Part shown: piece by piece, positions 52,209 to 61,920 of the stretch
Position numbering within the stretch: the stretch's first letter is position 1
How the letters are laid out: every line of letters begins with the position of its first letter
NCBI GenBank assembly: GCA_937129145.1
Contig: CAKZMU010000045.1
Coordinates: forward strand, 1-64,000
DNA: 64,000 bases
Reading direction: 5' to 3'
Source: an uncultured Lacinutrix sp.
GTDB lineage: Bacteria > Bacteroidota > Bacteroidia > Flavobacteriales > Flavobacteriaceae
The notes under the pieces: model-generated
The model's database searches: none
The model's input: the letters and a program-made list of their open reading frames with translations, nothing else
What the model was told of the DNA's origin: nothing
Program-made: the position numbers and the translations under genes

Positions 52209-52751
52209 TTAATCTGAAGTTAAATATGCTTCAATTTTTTTTACTGCTAAGTGATAGGATGCTTTTAAAGCGCCTTCACTGGTTTCTAAAATATGCGACA
52301 TATCTTTATATTTTACATCTTCAAAATACTTCATATTAAAAACCAACTGCTGTTTTTGTGGCAATGTTGCAATGGCTTTTTGAAGTTTTAACTGAATCTC
52401 ATTACCATCAAAATACACATCGGAGGTTAAATTATTAACTGCTTGGTTTTGTACTTCTTCATTGTTTGTTTGTAATCGCTTTGCACTTTTATTTATAAAG
52501 GTAATGGCCTCGTTGGTTGCTATACGATACATCCAAGAGAACAGTTTGCTATCGCCTTTAAACTTATCGATACTCCTAAACACTTTTATAAAAGTGTTTT
52601 GTAGTACATCGTCGGTATCATCATGAGAAATCACAATTTTACGTATGTGCCAATATAGCCGCTCTTTGTAGAGCGTGATTAATTCCCTAAAAGCTTTTTC
52701 TCTAGTAGATGGTGACTTGAGTTGTGATAATAAAAGTTCTTCGTTATTCAA
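52209..52751 (-). CDS. ECF-family RNA polymerase sigma factor
   Basis: A 180-residue sigma-70 of the ECF group. Region 2 is LYWHIRKIVISHDDTDDVLQNTFIKVFRSIDKFKGDSKLFSWMYRIATNEAITF. Region 4 is LPQKQQLVFNMKYFEDVKYKDMSHILETSEGALKASYHLAVKKIEAYL. It heads the three-gene operon sigma, membrane protein, Spy-like protein. This suggests an envelope-stress response in which the membrane protein holds the sigma factor. Confidence 0.93.
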   Translation of the reverse strand: MNNEELLLSQLKSPSTREKAFRELITLYKERLYWHIRKIVISHDDTDDVLQNTFIKVFRSIDKFKGDSKLFSWMYRIATNEAITFINKSAKRLQTNNEEVQNQAVNNLTSDVYFDGNEIQLKLQKAIATLPQKQQLVFNMKYFEDVKYKDMSHILETSEGALKASYHLAVKKIEAYLTSD

Positions 52752-52988
52752 AAAAACTGTTTTCTTCTTAGACTTCTAAAGTTATAAAAAGTTTAATGAG
52801 CAAAAAGTTATTTTTTTTGATTTATTTAAATATTTGATAAACAATACTTTAAATTACAAAATATCGATAAAGTGTAAATTAATATCGATTAAATGCATCT
52901 TTTTCTTGGTCAGAACTAAAATATGTTATATGTTTACACCGTCTTAGCCTACTAAGTATTACCATTTCCCCCAAGATTGGTAATAAAG

Positions 52989-53022
52989 AGAAAAGGATGT
53001 TACCCAAATTACATCCTTTTCT
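52989..53022 (-). terminator. Intrinsic terminator of the ABC exporter gene
   Basis: AGAAAAGGATGT and its exact complement ACATCCTTTTCT around a ten-base loop, about 30 bases after the stop at 53051. The rest of the 52752-53050 gap shows no gene or RNA that I can support. Confidence 0.82.
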
Positions 53023-53050
53023 TATTTTTATATGTTTCCTAATTATATAT

Positions 53051-54874
53051 TTATTGGAAGGATTGCATCGCAATTAAGTTGCTGTAAACACCTTTTTTAT
53101 CAAGTAATTCTTGGTGTTTCCCTTGCTCAACGATTTCACCTTTTTGCATCACGATTATTTCATCGGCATTTTGAATGGTAGATAAACGATGCGCAATAAC
53201 GATTGATGTTCTGTTTTTCATCATATTCTCCAAAGCGACTTGTACCAAGCGTTCGCTTTCGGTGTCTAAAGCTGAAGTTGCTTCGTCCAAAATCATAATT
53301 GGAGGGTTTTTTAAAACAGCTCTAGCAATGCTTAAACGCTGTTTTTGTCCGCCAGATAATTTGTTTCCAGAGTCACCAATATTGGTATTAATCCCTTCAG
53401 GAAGGTCTTTAACAAACTCCCATGCATTGGCAATTTTTAATGCTTCAATTACTTGTTTTTCGGAAGCGGTTTCATCGCCCAATAAAATGTTATTTTTAAC
53501 CGAATCATTAAATAAAATTGAGTCTTGCGTTACCAAACCAATGAGGTTTCGTAATGAATGTTTCGTGATGTCCCTAATATCTATATCATCAATGGTTATT
53601 TTACCGTTGGTGACATCATAAAAGCGTGTGACTAAGTTAGCAATGGTGCTTTTTCCACTTCCAGACTGACCAACCAATGCGACTGTTTTTCCTTTGGGCA
53701 CATTGATTGAAAAGTTCTTTAAAACTAAGTCATCTTCGTATTTAAATGATACATTTTCTAGTTTGATGCCATCATTAAAATCTTGTTTTACTGAAGCGTT
53801 TGGTTTATCTTGTAATATAGATTCAGTATTTAATATTTCAAGAACTCTTTCGGCAGCTGCGTTTCCTTTTTTAACTTTATAGCTCGCTTTGCTAATGGCT
53901 TTTGCAGGTGTTAAAATATTATATGCAAGTCCCATATATACCAAAAATAATCCTGGGTCTAACGATTTGTCGTTTAATACCATTTGACCTCCATACCAAA
54001 GCAATACAGCAATTACAGCAATGCCTAAAAACTCACTTGTAGGTCCAGCTAAATTTTGTCTGTTTAATAAAGAATTAGAAAACTTATAAAAACGACTTGT
54101 GGACTCTTTAAACTTATTACCAAATATTTTTTCACCATTAAACCCTTTAATCACTTTTAAGCCAGATAATGTTTCATCGACAATAGATAAAAAGTAACCT
54201 TGCTCTTTTTGAACTTTGTTAGATTTTCGCTTTAACGATTTTCCAATTAATGAGATTAAAAACCCAGAAATTGGGATGAAAATAAATACAAATATGGTGA
54301 GTTTCGAGCTTATTAAAAACATCGTTATTATCGTAAACAATATCATTAATGGTTCTCTTACAATAAGCTCTAATATGGATAAAAACGAATGTTGAATTTC
54401 TAAAACATCAGTAGAAATTCTAGACATGGTATCTCCTTTTCGTTTTTCAGAATAAAATGAAATAGGTAACGAAGTGACTTTGTCGTAAAGCTCATTTCTC
54501 ATGTCTTTTAATACGCCATTTCGTAAAAAAGTAATGAAATACATTGCCAAATAGCTAAATATATTTTTAAGTAAAAAGGTACTCACCACCAATAGTACCA
54601 TAAAAATTAAAACATCTTCATTGCCAGCAGCTTTCTTTTGAGTGACAAAGTAATTAAGATAATTTTCACCATAAGAAGTAAGTTTTCTAATGCCTTCCCA
54701 AGTAGGCTCAACATGTAGTGGTTTGGTATCGCCAAATAGTACTTTTAGCATGGGAAACAACGATATCATAGATAAAGTTCCAAACAATGCATAAAATACA
54801 TTGGAGATAATATTTAAAACAGCATAAAATTTATACGGTTTTGCAAATCGTAGTATTTGCTTAAAGTAATTCAT
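53051..54874 (-). CDS. MsbA-like ABC exporter (permease and ATPase fused)
   Basis: A half-transporter with six N-terminal helices (about residues 15-330) and a nucleotide-binding domain: Walker A VGQSGSGKST near residue 401, signature LSGGQKQRLSIARA near 506, and Walker B with PPIMILDEATSALD near 527, ending in the H-loop IVIAHRLST. Such proteins flip lipids or export hydrophobic compounds; MsbA-type lipid A transport is possible but not proven. It shares one base with the phosphosugar mutase gene, so the two are co-expressed. Confidence 0.92.
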   Translation of the reverse strand: MNYFKQILRFAKPYKFYAVLNIISNVFYALFGTLSMISLFPMLKVLFGDTKPLHVEPTWEGIRKLTSYGENYLNYFVTQKKAAGNEDVLIFMVLLVVSTFLLKNIFSYLAMYFITFLRNGVLKDMRNELYDKVTSLPISFYSEKRKGDTMSRISTDVLEIQHSFLSILELIVREPLMILFTIITMFLISSKLTIFVFIFIPISGFLISLIGKSLKRKSNKVQKEQGYFLSIVDETLSGLKVIKGFNGEKIFGNKFKESTSRFYKFSNSLLNRQNLAGPTSEFLGIAVIAVLLWYGGQMVLNDKSLDPGLFLVYMGLAYNILTPAKAISKASYKVKKGNAAAERVLEILNTESILQDKPNASVKQDFNDGIKLENVSFKYEDDLVLKNFSINVPKGKTVALVGQSGSGKSTIANLVTRFYDVTNGKITIDDIDIRDITKHSLRNLIGLVTQDSILFNDSVKNNILLGDETASEKQVIEALKIANAWEFVKDLPEGINTNIGDSGNKLSGGQKQRLSIARAVLKNPPIMILDEATSALDTESERLVQVALENMMKNRTSIVIAHRLSTIQNADEIIVMQKGEIVEQGKHQELLDKKGVYSNLIAMQSFQ

Positions 54875-56604
54875 TAATTGAGTTTCATATCTTTAATTAT
54901 GGCGTCAATCTTAGCTTCCAAATGTTGTTCCGTTGTTTTAAATGCTGCCACATTGTCTAATGCAGTGTTCACACTAATATAAAACTTTATTTTTGGTTCG
55001 GTACCGCTTGGGCGTAGCGCAATTTTACTACCATCTTCTGTATGATAAATGAGTACGTTTGATTTTGGAATAGCAATGGTGGTTTCTTCGCCAGAAATGA
55101 TGTTTTTTGAAATAGATAATTGATAATCATCAATTTTTACAACAGCACTATCATTTACTTGTGTTAGTGGGTTTTCTCTAGCATCAACCATCATTTGCTT
55201 GATTTCTTTAGCACCTTCAATCCCTTTTTTTGTGATAGAAATTAAACGCTCTTTATAAAACCCATGAGTGCTATATAATTCAATGAGTTCTTTAAAAAAT
55301 GAACTTCCTTTAGCTTTTGCTTGGGCTGCAATTTCGCATGCTAAAAGGGCAGAAGTTACTGCATCTTTATCTCTTACAAAATCACCAACCATGAAGCCAA
55401 AACTTTCTTCGCCACCACCAATAAAATCAAGCTCAGGAAAATCTTTAATCATTTTGGCAATCCATTTAAAACCTGTAAGTCCAATTTTGCATTCCACATT
55501 GTAATGTGATGCTAAATTCTCCATCATTGGTGTAGAAACTATAGTTGAGCCAATAAATTCTTTTCCTTGAATTTTATTTTGGTTTTTCCATTGTTTTAAT
55601 AAAAATTCAGTCATGACAACCATGGTTTGGTTACCATTGAGCAAAGTCATATATCCATTTAAATCCCTTACTGCAATACCAACCCTGTCGCTATCTGGGT
55701 CTGTGCCAATAACAATATCACCATTGACTTTTTCGGCCAATTCCAAAGCCATTTTTAAGGCTGCAGGTTCTTCAGGATTTGGAGACTCAACCGTTGGAAA
55801 ATCACCATCAGGAACTTCTTGTTCTTTAACAATGTGCACGTTTGAATAACCAGCTCTTTTCAATGTTTCAGGAATGGTAACAATAGATGTTCCGTGTAAG
55901 GACGTAAACACAACATTTAAGTTGTTTCTAGCATTTTCAGAAGTGTTAAAACTTCCGTTTTTTACTGAAGCATTAATAAAAACATCATCTATATCTTTTC
56001 CAATATACTGTATGAGTGATTCTTTTGCATCAAAATTAATTTCAGAATATTCTAACGAATTAATTTCAGCAATAATGTTAGCATCCTGTGGTGGCACAAT
56101 TTGTCCGCCATCTTGCCAATACACCTTATAGCCATTGTATTCTGGCGGATTGTGAGAAGCTGTCAAAACAATACCACAATGGCAATCTAAATGTTTTAAA
56201 GCAAAAGATAATTCTGGTGTTGGGCGTAAATCTTCAAACAAATAAGCTTTAATATTATTAGCAGAAAACACATCAGCTACAATTTTTGCAAACGTTTTAC
56301 TATTATGCCTGCAATCGTAAGCAATAGCTACTTTTAATGGCTCGTTAGGAAACGATTGTTGCAAATAATTACTTAAACCTTGGGTGTTTTTACCAATGGT
56401 GTATTTGTTCATTCGGTTGGTACCAACTCCCATAACACCACGCATTCCGCCAGTTCCGAATTCTAAATCTTTATAAAAACTTTCTGTTAGCTCCTTTGGG
56501 TTTGAAGCGATGAGTTTTTTAATTTCTTGTTGTGTATCTGTATCAAAAGTAGGCGTTAACCACGCATTTACTTTGTCTAGAATTTGAGGTTCTATATGAA
56601 TCAT
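54874..56604 (-). CDS. Phosphoglucomutase/phosphomannomutase-family phosphosugar mutase
   Basis: Interconverts hexose 1- and 6-phosphates. The catalytic serine loop is [17 protein letters not shown] near residue 148, and the metal-binding loop is [14 protein letters not shown] near residue 300. The sugar-binding [13 protein letters not shown] lies near 400, and the phosphate-binding loop [14 protein letters not shown] near the end. The 576 residues suit the PGM2-like alpha-D-phosphohexomutase subgroup. It probably feeds cell-envelope sugars together with the neighbouring GT2. Confidence 0.93.
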   Translation of the reverse strand: MIHIEPQILDKVNAWLTPTFDTDTQQEIKKLIASNPKELTESFYKDLEFGTGGMRGVMGVGTNRMNKYTIGKNTQGLSNYLQQSFPNEPLKVAIAYDCRHNSKTFAKIVADVFSANNIKAYLFEDLRPTPELSFALKHLDCHCGIVLTASHNPPEYNGYKVYWQDGGQIVPPQDANIIAEINSLEYSEINFDAKESLIQYIGKDIDDVFINASVKNGSFNTSENARNNLNVVFTSLHGTSIVTIPETLKRAGYSNVHIVKEQEVPDGDFPTVESPNPEEPAALKMALELAEKVNGDIVIGTDPDSDRVGIAVRDLNGYMTLLNGNQTMVVMTEFLLKQWKNQNKIQGKEFIGSTIVSTPMMENLASHYNVECKIGLTGFKWIAKMIKDFPELDFIGGGEESFGFMVGDFVRDKDAVTSALLACEIAAQAKAKGSSFFKELIELYSTHGFYKERLISITKKGIEGAKEIKQMMVDARENPLTQVNDSAVVKIDDYQLSISKNIISGEETTIAIPKSNVLIYHTEDGSKIALRPSGTEPKIKFYISVNTALDNVAAFKTTEQHLEAKIDAIIKDMKLN

Positions 56605-56671
56605 TCATTAAAATTTATATGCAAAAATAGCGAATTAACTTAGGTATAGATGTTGTAGTAACGTTAACAAC

Positions 56672-57619
56672 TTATAAATTCATTTTTTCATCAATTTTGT
56701 AGCGTTCTTTATCATCTTTACTACGTAAAATAATTTCGCCTAAAAAACCAGCTACAAAAAACTGGGTGCCAATAATCATTGTGACCAAAGCAATGTAAAA
56801 CTGTGGTCTTTGGGTAATTAAGCGACCAGTTGGGTTTATAAAAAGCTTATCGATACCTAAATACAAGGAAAAACAAAATCCTATAAAAAACATTAAAGCA
56901 CCAAGAGCACCAAAAAAGTGCATTGGTCGTTTCCCGAATTTGGATAAAAACCAAATACTAATCAAATCTAAAAAACCATTAATAAATCGTTCCATACCAA
57001 ATTTTGTTTTTCCGTATTTACGTGCTTGATGTTGCACCACTTTTTCACCAATATTACTGAAACCTTCGTTTTTCGCCAACACAGGAATATAGCGATGCAT
57101 TTCGCCATACACATTTATGTTTTTTACAACCTCTTTGTTGTAAGCTTTTAGTCCGCAATTAAAATCGTTGAGTTTGACACCTGAGGTTTTTCTAGCTGCC
57201 CAATTAAACAATTTAGATGGTAAATTTTTAGCAATTACGGAGTCGTAGCGTTTCTTTTTCCATCCAGAAACCAAATCGAAACCTTCTTTAACAATCATGT
57301 TGTAGAGGTCTGGAATTTCTTCAGGGTTGTCCTGTAAATCGGCATCCATCGTGATAATAACATCACCTTTGGTTTCTAAAAAACCTGCATGAAGTGCTTG
57401 TGATTTTCCGTAGTTTTTTAAAAATTTAATCCCTTTTACAGCCTTATTTTTTTGTGAGAGTGCTTGAATCGTTTCCCATGAACCATCAGTACTACCATCG
57501 TCAATAAAAATAATCTCATACGAAAAATGATTGGACTGCATAACATTTGCAATCCAATCATGTAATTCGTTTAATGAGTCTTTCTCGTTAAGTAGTGGAA
57601 TAACTACTGATATGTTCAT
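56672..57619 (-). CDS. Family 2 glycosyltransferase with two C-terminal membrane helices
   Basis: GT-A fold: VVIPLLNEKDSLNELHDWI at the start, EIIFIDDGSTDGSWE near residue 38, and the DxD-like MDADLQDNPEEIPDLY near residue 91. This is the DPM1/GtrB/ArnC group, which transfers sugars to polyprenyl phosphate. Two helices near residues 230-290 anchor it in the membrane. It sits 44 bases downstream of the DUF4199 gene, a conserved pairing in Flavobacteriaceae. Confidence 0.92.
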   Translation of the reverse strand: MNISVVIPLLNEKDSLNELHDWIANVMQSNHFSYEIIFIDDGSTDGSWETIQALSQKNKAVKGIKFLKNYGKSQALHAGFLETKGDVIITMDADLQDNPEEIPDLYNMIVKEGFDLVSGWKKKRYDSVIAKNLPSKLFNWAARKTSGVKLNDFNCGLKAYNKEVVKNINVYGEMHRYIPVLAKNEGFSNIGEKVVQHQARKYGKTKFGMERFINGFLDLISIWFLSKFGKRPMHFFGALGALMFFIGFCFSLYLGIDKLFINPTGRLITQRPQFYIALVTMIIGTQFFVAGFLGEIILRSKDDKERYKIDEKMNL

Positions 57620-57663
57620 TTTTAAGTAATTTCTTAATTCTTTGTCAAAAATAAAGAAATTAT

Positions 57664-58191
57664 TTAAGCATCTGGGTTAGATTTTTTCATAATTAATGCA
57701 ACAATCAATCCAATTATGGCTTGAAATAAACAAGACCAAGCTAACCCTTTTAGAGTGTTAACAATACTATATTGGTTTTCACTTTCAATTTTTTCAACAG
57801 CTTCAGCAACTGCTTCAGATGGTGCTCCAAAGCCTTCCATCATAGTAATAGTTCTCTCAACAGTAATTTGTTGTATTTCTTTAGCAGCATCTGGATCAAC
57901 AAAATTAAAAAGTATCATGCTTACCAATAAGCTAATCGCAATTCCAATAGCAGTGGTAAAGAAGTAAGAAGAAAAGGCTTCCTTAAAAGTCAAAAAGCCG
58001 CCTTGTATACTTTTAGATTTAGCTGTTGAAACGACACCAAAAGCTATTATAGCTAATAATAAGCCTATACCAAGCCACATGTTAGCCATTAAGTTAATAT
58101 CTATGAACCAAATAGCTATAGTTATTAATGATAAAGCACCACCTAAGTAAAGGCCATAATTTATTGCACTAGATTTAATTGATTTTTCCAT
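57664..58191 (-). CDS. DUF4199 membrane protein
   Basis: A 175-residue protein with four hydrophobic segments: N-terminal NYGLYLGGALSLITIAIWF, WLGIGLLLAIIAFGVV, TTAIGIAISLLVSMILFNFV and LAWSCLFQAIIGLIVALIM. Between the third and fourth is an acidic amphipathic loop (QQITVERTITMMEGFGAPSEAVAEAVEKIE). This is the DUF4199 pattern typical of Bacteroidota. Function unknown. It is the first gene of the DUF4199-GT2 pair. Confidence 0.87.
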   Translation of the reverse strand: MEKSIKSSAINYGLYLGGALSLITIAIWFIDINLMANMWLGIGLLLAIIAFGVVSTAKSKSIQGGFLTFKEAFSSYFFTTAIGIAISLLVSMILFNFVDPDAAKEIQQITVERTITMMEGFGAPSEAVAEAVEKIESENQYSIVNTLKGLAWSCLFQAIIGLIVALIMKKSNPDA

Positions 58192-58283
58192 GAATGTTAT
58201 TTTTGGTTAATAATTAGTTGTTAGTATATGAAAAGTAAAAAATGTTACAACAAAAATAGACGAATAAAAAAATAAATAATATG

Positions 58284-58313
58284 TTGTTGTTTTATTAAAA
58301 TTTCTTAAATTTG
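58284..58313 (+). promoter_or_regulatory. Complete flavobacterial promoter of rpmE2
   Basis: A TTG at 58284-58286 stands 19 bases before TAAATTTG (58306-58313). This matches the Flavobacterium consensus TTG-N17-23-TAnnTTTG. The ATG of L31 is 37 bases further on. Confidence 0.72.
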
Positions 58314-58350
58314 CACCTCGAAAAAACAAACGATTTTTAAAGTTTAAGTG

Positions 58351-58602
58351 ATGAAAAAAGGTATACATCCAGAAAATTATAGATTAGTAGCATTTAAAGA
58401 TATGTCTAACGATGATGTGTTTTTAACAAAATCTACAGCAGATACTAACGAAACAATTGAAGTTGATGGTGTTGAATATCCATTAGTTAAAATGGAAATT
58501 TCAAGAACATCTCACCCTTATTATACAGGTAAGTCTAAATTAGTAGATACTGCTGGACGTATCGATAAGTTTAAAAACAAATACGCAAAATTCAAGAAGT
58601 AA
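58351..58602 (+). CDS. rpmE2: 50S ribosomal protein L31 type B
   Basis: Starts [21 protein letters not shown] and continues with [31 protein letters not shown], the L31 signature. It lacks the CxxC zinc ligands, so it is the zinc-independent type B form. The ATG at 58351 is chosen over the preceding in-frame GTG. It is single, with its own promoter and terminator. Confidence 0.95.
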   Translation: MKKGIHPENYRLVAFKDMSNDDVFLTKSTADTNETIEVDGVEYPLVKMEISRTSHPYYTGKSKLVDTAGRIDKFKNKYAKFKK

Positions 58603-58622
58603 TTTTTGCAACTATAATATTT

Positions 58623-58653
58623 AAAGCCTTTCAATTATTGAAAGGCTTTTTTA
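58623..58653 (+). terminator. Intrinsic terminator of rpmE2
   Basis: AAAGCCTTTCAAT and ATTGAAAGGCTTT form a long stem followed by T residues. Confidence 0.9.
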
Positions 58654-58705
58654 TTTAGTATTAATTTTTAAATGTAACTTTGAGTAATCAATACACAAAA
58701 CAAAC

Positions 58706-59881
58706 ATGAACTACATTCTTTTTGATGGACCTTCACGAAATAAACTACTACCATTTACATACACACGTCCTGTAGCAGATATTAGAGTAGGTATTTTAAC
58801 CATTCGTGAAAAATGGGAAAAGTATCTAGGCTTTACCACTTCTACGGTTACCGAAGAATATTTAACTGAGAAATTCCCAATGGTGGAGCTAGAAGAAAAC
58901 GTTATGATTAACGGTTCTTATTTGCCTAATGGAGAGCTTGTGGAGTTAATAAAATCTTTAAAAGAAAAACAAGCTATTTTTAAAGATGAAGATGTTATTG
59001 CGTTTCATACAACAGAAGACCAGGAAGAAGTAAATTTTGATGAATATGAAGCTATTGAATTTGAAAGGGATATTTTATGCGTAGAGCATACTTGGGATAT
59101 TTTTTCAAAAAATGGTAAAGCTATTCAGAATGATTTTGAATTATTAACTCATGAGCGAAAATCACAACCTATTCCTAAAAGCGTCAATGTTATCAATCCT
59201 GAAAATATTTTTATTGAAGAAGGCGCAAAGCTCGAATTTGCAACCTTAAATGCGAGTTCAGGACCAATTTATATTGGTAAGGATGCCGAAATTATGGAAG
59301 GCAGCATTATTCGTGGCCCTTTTGCTTTATGTGATAATGCCACCGTTAAGTTGGGAGCAAAAATTTATGGCCCAACTACTGTGGGACCACATAGTAAAGT
59401 AGGAGGTGAGGTAAATAACTCGGTGTTGTTTGGCTATTCCAATAAAGGTCACGATGGGTTTTTAGGAAACTCCGTACTAGGTGAATGGTGTAATTTAGGT
59501 GCAGACACCAATAATTCTAATTTAAAAAATAATTATGCCGAAGTAAGACTTTGGGATTACGAAACTGAAGGTTTTGCCAAAACTGGCTTGCAGTTTTGTG
59601 GACTAATGATGGGCGACCACAGCAAATGTGGTATTAATACCATGTTTAACACAGGAACGGTTGTTGGTGTAAGCGCTAATATTTTTGGTAGCGGATTTCC
59701 ACGAAACTTTGTACCAAGTTTTAGTTGGGGAGGAAGTAATGGCTTCACTACCTATTTAACCAAAAAAGCTTTTGAAGTGGCTCAAGTTGTTATATCTAGA
59801 AGACATATAGAGTTTACCGAGCAAGATGCTGCTATTTTAGAACATGTATTTGAAGATACCAAAAAGTACAGAAGACAATAA
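58706..59881 (+). CDS. GlmU-like protein with nucleotidyltransferase-like and left-handed beta-helix domains
   Basis: A 391-residue protein. The N-terminal half (about 1-190) resembles a degenerate sugar nucleotidyltransferase (MNYILFDGPSRNKLLPFTYTRPVADIRVGILTIREKWEKYL). The C-terminal half is a hexapeptide left-handed helix (GPIYIGKDAEIMEGSIIRGPFALCDNATVKLGAKIYGPTTVGPHSKVGGEVNNSV). Bacteroidota have many such GlmU-family proteins of unproven substrate. The usual GxGxRM nucleotide loop is not seen; RNKLLPFTYTRP is in that place. It is followed by a small membrane protein after 21 bases. Confidence 0.88.
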   Translation: MNYILFDGPSRNKLLPFTYTRPVADIRVGILTIREKWEKYLGFTTSTVTEEYLTEKFPMVELEENVMINGSYLPNGELVELIKSLKEKQAIFKDEDVIAFHTTEDQEEVNFDEYEAIEFERDILCVEHTWDIFSKNGKAIQNDFELLTHERKSQPIPKSVNVINPENIFIEEGAKLEFATLNASSGPIYIGKDAEIMEGSIIRGPFALCDNATVKLGAKIYGPTTVGPHSKVGGEVNNSVLFGYSNKGHDGFLGNSVLGEWCNLGADTNNSNLKNNYAEVRLWDYETEGFAKTGLQFCGLMMGDHSKCGINTMFNTGTVVGVSANIFGSGFPRNFVPSFSWGGSNGFTTYLTKKAFEVAQVVISRRHIEFTEQDAAILEHVFEDTKKYRRQ

Positions 59882-59902
59882 TTTTAAACCCAAATCTATT
59901 TT

Positions 59903-60250
59903 ATGCTAAGCATTTTACTCATATTTTTTATTGGAAAATATTTTTACGAATTAGCACAAGATTATTATAAGCATCGTTGGCTTTATGGTGTTTTAGGAAT
60001 TGTTGTGTATTACTTTGGAACAATGATAGGCGGCTTTATTGTTGCAATTTTAAGCGAGCTTTTAGGTTGGAATATGAATTTTGAAAGCTCATTAACATTA
60101 ACAGCTATTGCTATACCTTCAGGGTTGATTTTTGCAGTCGTGTTTTACTTTCTATTACAACGAAATTGGAAAAATGCTAAAGTTGAAGTAAAAGATGAAA
60201 TTCAAGATATTGGAAAGCAAAAAGAAAATGATTTAGAAGAGAGCAATTAA
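59903..60250 (+). CDS. Small membrane protein of unknown function
   Basis: A 115-residue protein with an N-terminal hydrophobic segment, a tyrosine-rich loop (YEYELAQDYYKHRWLYG-like), two clear helices (GVLGIVVYYFGTMIGGFIVAIL and LTLTAIAIPSGLIFAVVFYFLL), and a charged C-terminal tail (KVEVKDEIQDIGKQKEND). No family is recognised. It is co-transcribed with the GlmU-like gene. Its stop overlaps the stop of the convergent peptide-binding protein gene. Confidence 0.75.
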   Translation: MLSILLIFFIGKYFYELAQDYYKHRWLYGVLGIVVYYFGTMIGGFIVAILSELLGWNMNFESSLTLTAIAIPSGLIFAVVFYFLLQRNWKNAKVEVKDEIQDIGKQKENDLEESN

Positions 60251-61875
60251 TCTTTCTTCACTCTTTTTAATTCCAATAAGTTAATAGGATTAATGCCTAA
60301 GCCATTAATTTCTTTTCTTGTAAAACGCACCACTTCATCATAAAACATATTGACCACAGGCGTTTTGCTCATTACTAAAGAATCCATTTTAGTATATAAC
60401 TGTTCACGTTTTTTAGTATCTGTTTCGGTAAATGCTTGCTCATACCATGCATCAAATTGAGCATTGCTAAAATGAGTGTAATTAGGCCCATTGGGTGCAA
60501 AATTCTTACTGTAATAGAGTGACAAGTAATTTTCGGCATCTGGATAATCGGCAATCCAACTAGCTCTAAACATATCCAATTTTCCGTTGGCTTTTGCTTC
60601 TTTTAGGGTTGAAGGCGGAATCACATCAACATTCACCCTAAGTCCATGCTTTTGTAATTCACGTTGTATATATTCACAAAAACTCAAATAATTACTGGTT
60701 GTAGTGATGGTTATTTCAGGGTTTTGATTACCCGTTTCTTCAATATATTGTGTAATTAATGCTTTGGCTTTTTCTGGTTGGTAATTAAAACCAATGGTAT
60801 TATTAAAACCTGGTAAACCTTTGGGAATAAAACCACCATAAGCAGGAATACCAATACCATTTCGTAAATAGGTCATCATTTTTTGTCTGTCGAATCCGTA
60901 ATTAACAGCTTTTCTCAGTAATTCAGATTGTATTTCAGGCACATTGGAATCCATAAAAAATGCTAGATATTCAGTATTCAAATAAGGACCTCGAATCATA
61001 TTTACATCACCTGCATAAAACTCTCGTAATTCTCCCTTTGCAGTTAGTATTTCGTCTTTATATGAGGCATCCAATCCAGACACAAAGTCAACGTTTCCTT
61101 GTGCAAACTGTAAAAATTCACTTTGTTTATCTGGTAAAAATGTAATGGCAACTGCTTCCAAATAAGGCAAAGAGTTTCCTTGGGCATCGGTTTCAAAATA
61201 GTTGTGATTTTTTCTAAATACCAATTTTAAATTTTCTTCCCAACGTTTAAATTTAAAAGGGCCTGTACCAATTGGGTTTGACCTGAAATCGCTATCATAA
61301 TGTTCCACAATTTCTTTTGGAACCACGGAGCAATACTTCATAGTCAATAACCCTAAAAACGCAGGAAAAGGTTGATTCAATTGTATGTTAAATGTACTGT
61401 CATTAACTGCTCTAAAACTTTCAACTTTACCTAACACCCAACTTCCTGGAGATGCTACTTGTTTATCTTTTAATCGGTTAAAACTATACTCAAAATCTTT
61501 AGCAGTCACTATTCTTGTGGAGTCTTTTCCAAATAAGTTATGTTTATGAAAATACACATCATTTCTTAACGTAAATGAATATGACAGCGCGTCTTCAGAA
61601 ATTGTCCAATGCTTCGCAATACTTGGTTGTACGTTTAAGCTGTCGTCCATTTGCACCAAACCATTAAATAATTGGTTGGCTGCCCAAATATCAGATAAAT
61701 CCTTAGCAAACGCTGGGTCTAAAGAGCCAATGTTTTTGTGCTCGTTATACTTAAATACCTGAGAATCGTTGTTGCTGTTCTTGTTAGATGTGCAAGAAGT
61801 CATGATAATTGAAGTACAAAAAAGCAATACAAATAATTTTAAAGGCTTTAATGTGAGGGCAATTGGTTTTATCAT
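60247..61875 (-). CDS. ABC transporter substrate-binding lipoprotein, OppA/DppA family
   Basis: A lipoprotein signal (TSIIMTSCTSNKN) precedes a family 5 extracellular solute-binding domain: KNIGSLDPAFAKDLSDIWAANQLFNGLVQ at the start, YSFTLRNDVYFHKHNLFG, FEYSFNRL, GTGPFKFKRWEENLKLVFRKN, and AVNYGFDRQKMM. The 542 residues are standard for peptide-binding proteins. No permease or ATPase genes are next to it. It is divergent from mtaB with a 45-base shared control region. Confidence 0.91.
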   Translation of the reverse strand: MIKPIALTLKPLKLFVLLFCTSIIMTSCTSNKNSNNDSQVFKYNEHKNIGSLDPAFAKDLSDIWAANQLFNGLVQMDDSLNVQPSIAKHWTISEDALSYSFTLRNDVYFHKHNLFGKDSTRIVTAKDFEYSFNRLKDKQVASPGSWVLGKVESFRAVNDSTFNIQLNQPFPAFLGLLTMKYCSVVPKEIVEHYDSDFRSNPIGTGPFKFKRWEENLKLVFRKNHNYFETDAQGNSLPYLEAVAITFLPDKQSEFLQFAQGNVDFVSGLDASYKDEILTAKGELREFYAGDVNMIRGPYLNTEYLAFFMDSNVPEIQSELLRKAVNYGFDRQKMMTYLRNGIGIPAYGGFIPKGLPGFNNTIGFNYQPEKAKALITQYIEETGNQNPEITITTTSNYLSFCEYIQRELQKHGLRVNVDVIPPSTLKEAKANGKLDMFRASWIADYPDAENYLSLYYSKNFAPNGPNYTHFSNAQFDAWYEQAFTETDTKKREQLYTKMDSLVMSKTPVVNMFYDEVVRFTRKEINGLGINPINLLELKRVKKD

Positions 61876-61890
61876 TTGGCTTATATATTG

Positions 61891-61898
61891 TAAATTTG
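61891..61898 (+). promoter_or_regulatory. -7 box of mtaB
   Basis: TAAATTTG followed by CACG, the same ten-base TAAATTTGCA box as at rpmE2. It lies 22 bases before the ATG. Confidence 0.5.
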
Positions 61899-61920
61899 CA
61901 CGCTTGGTAAAAATACAAGA

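Noticed and set aside
52879-53073. Minus-strand 64-codon frame overlapping the end of the ABC exporter gene
   Set aside because: It spans the exporter's terminator hairpin, has no domain-like pattern and overlaps the exporter stop.
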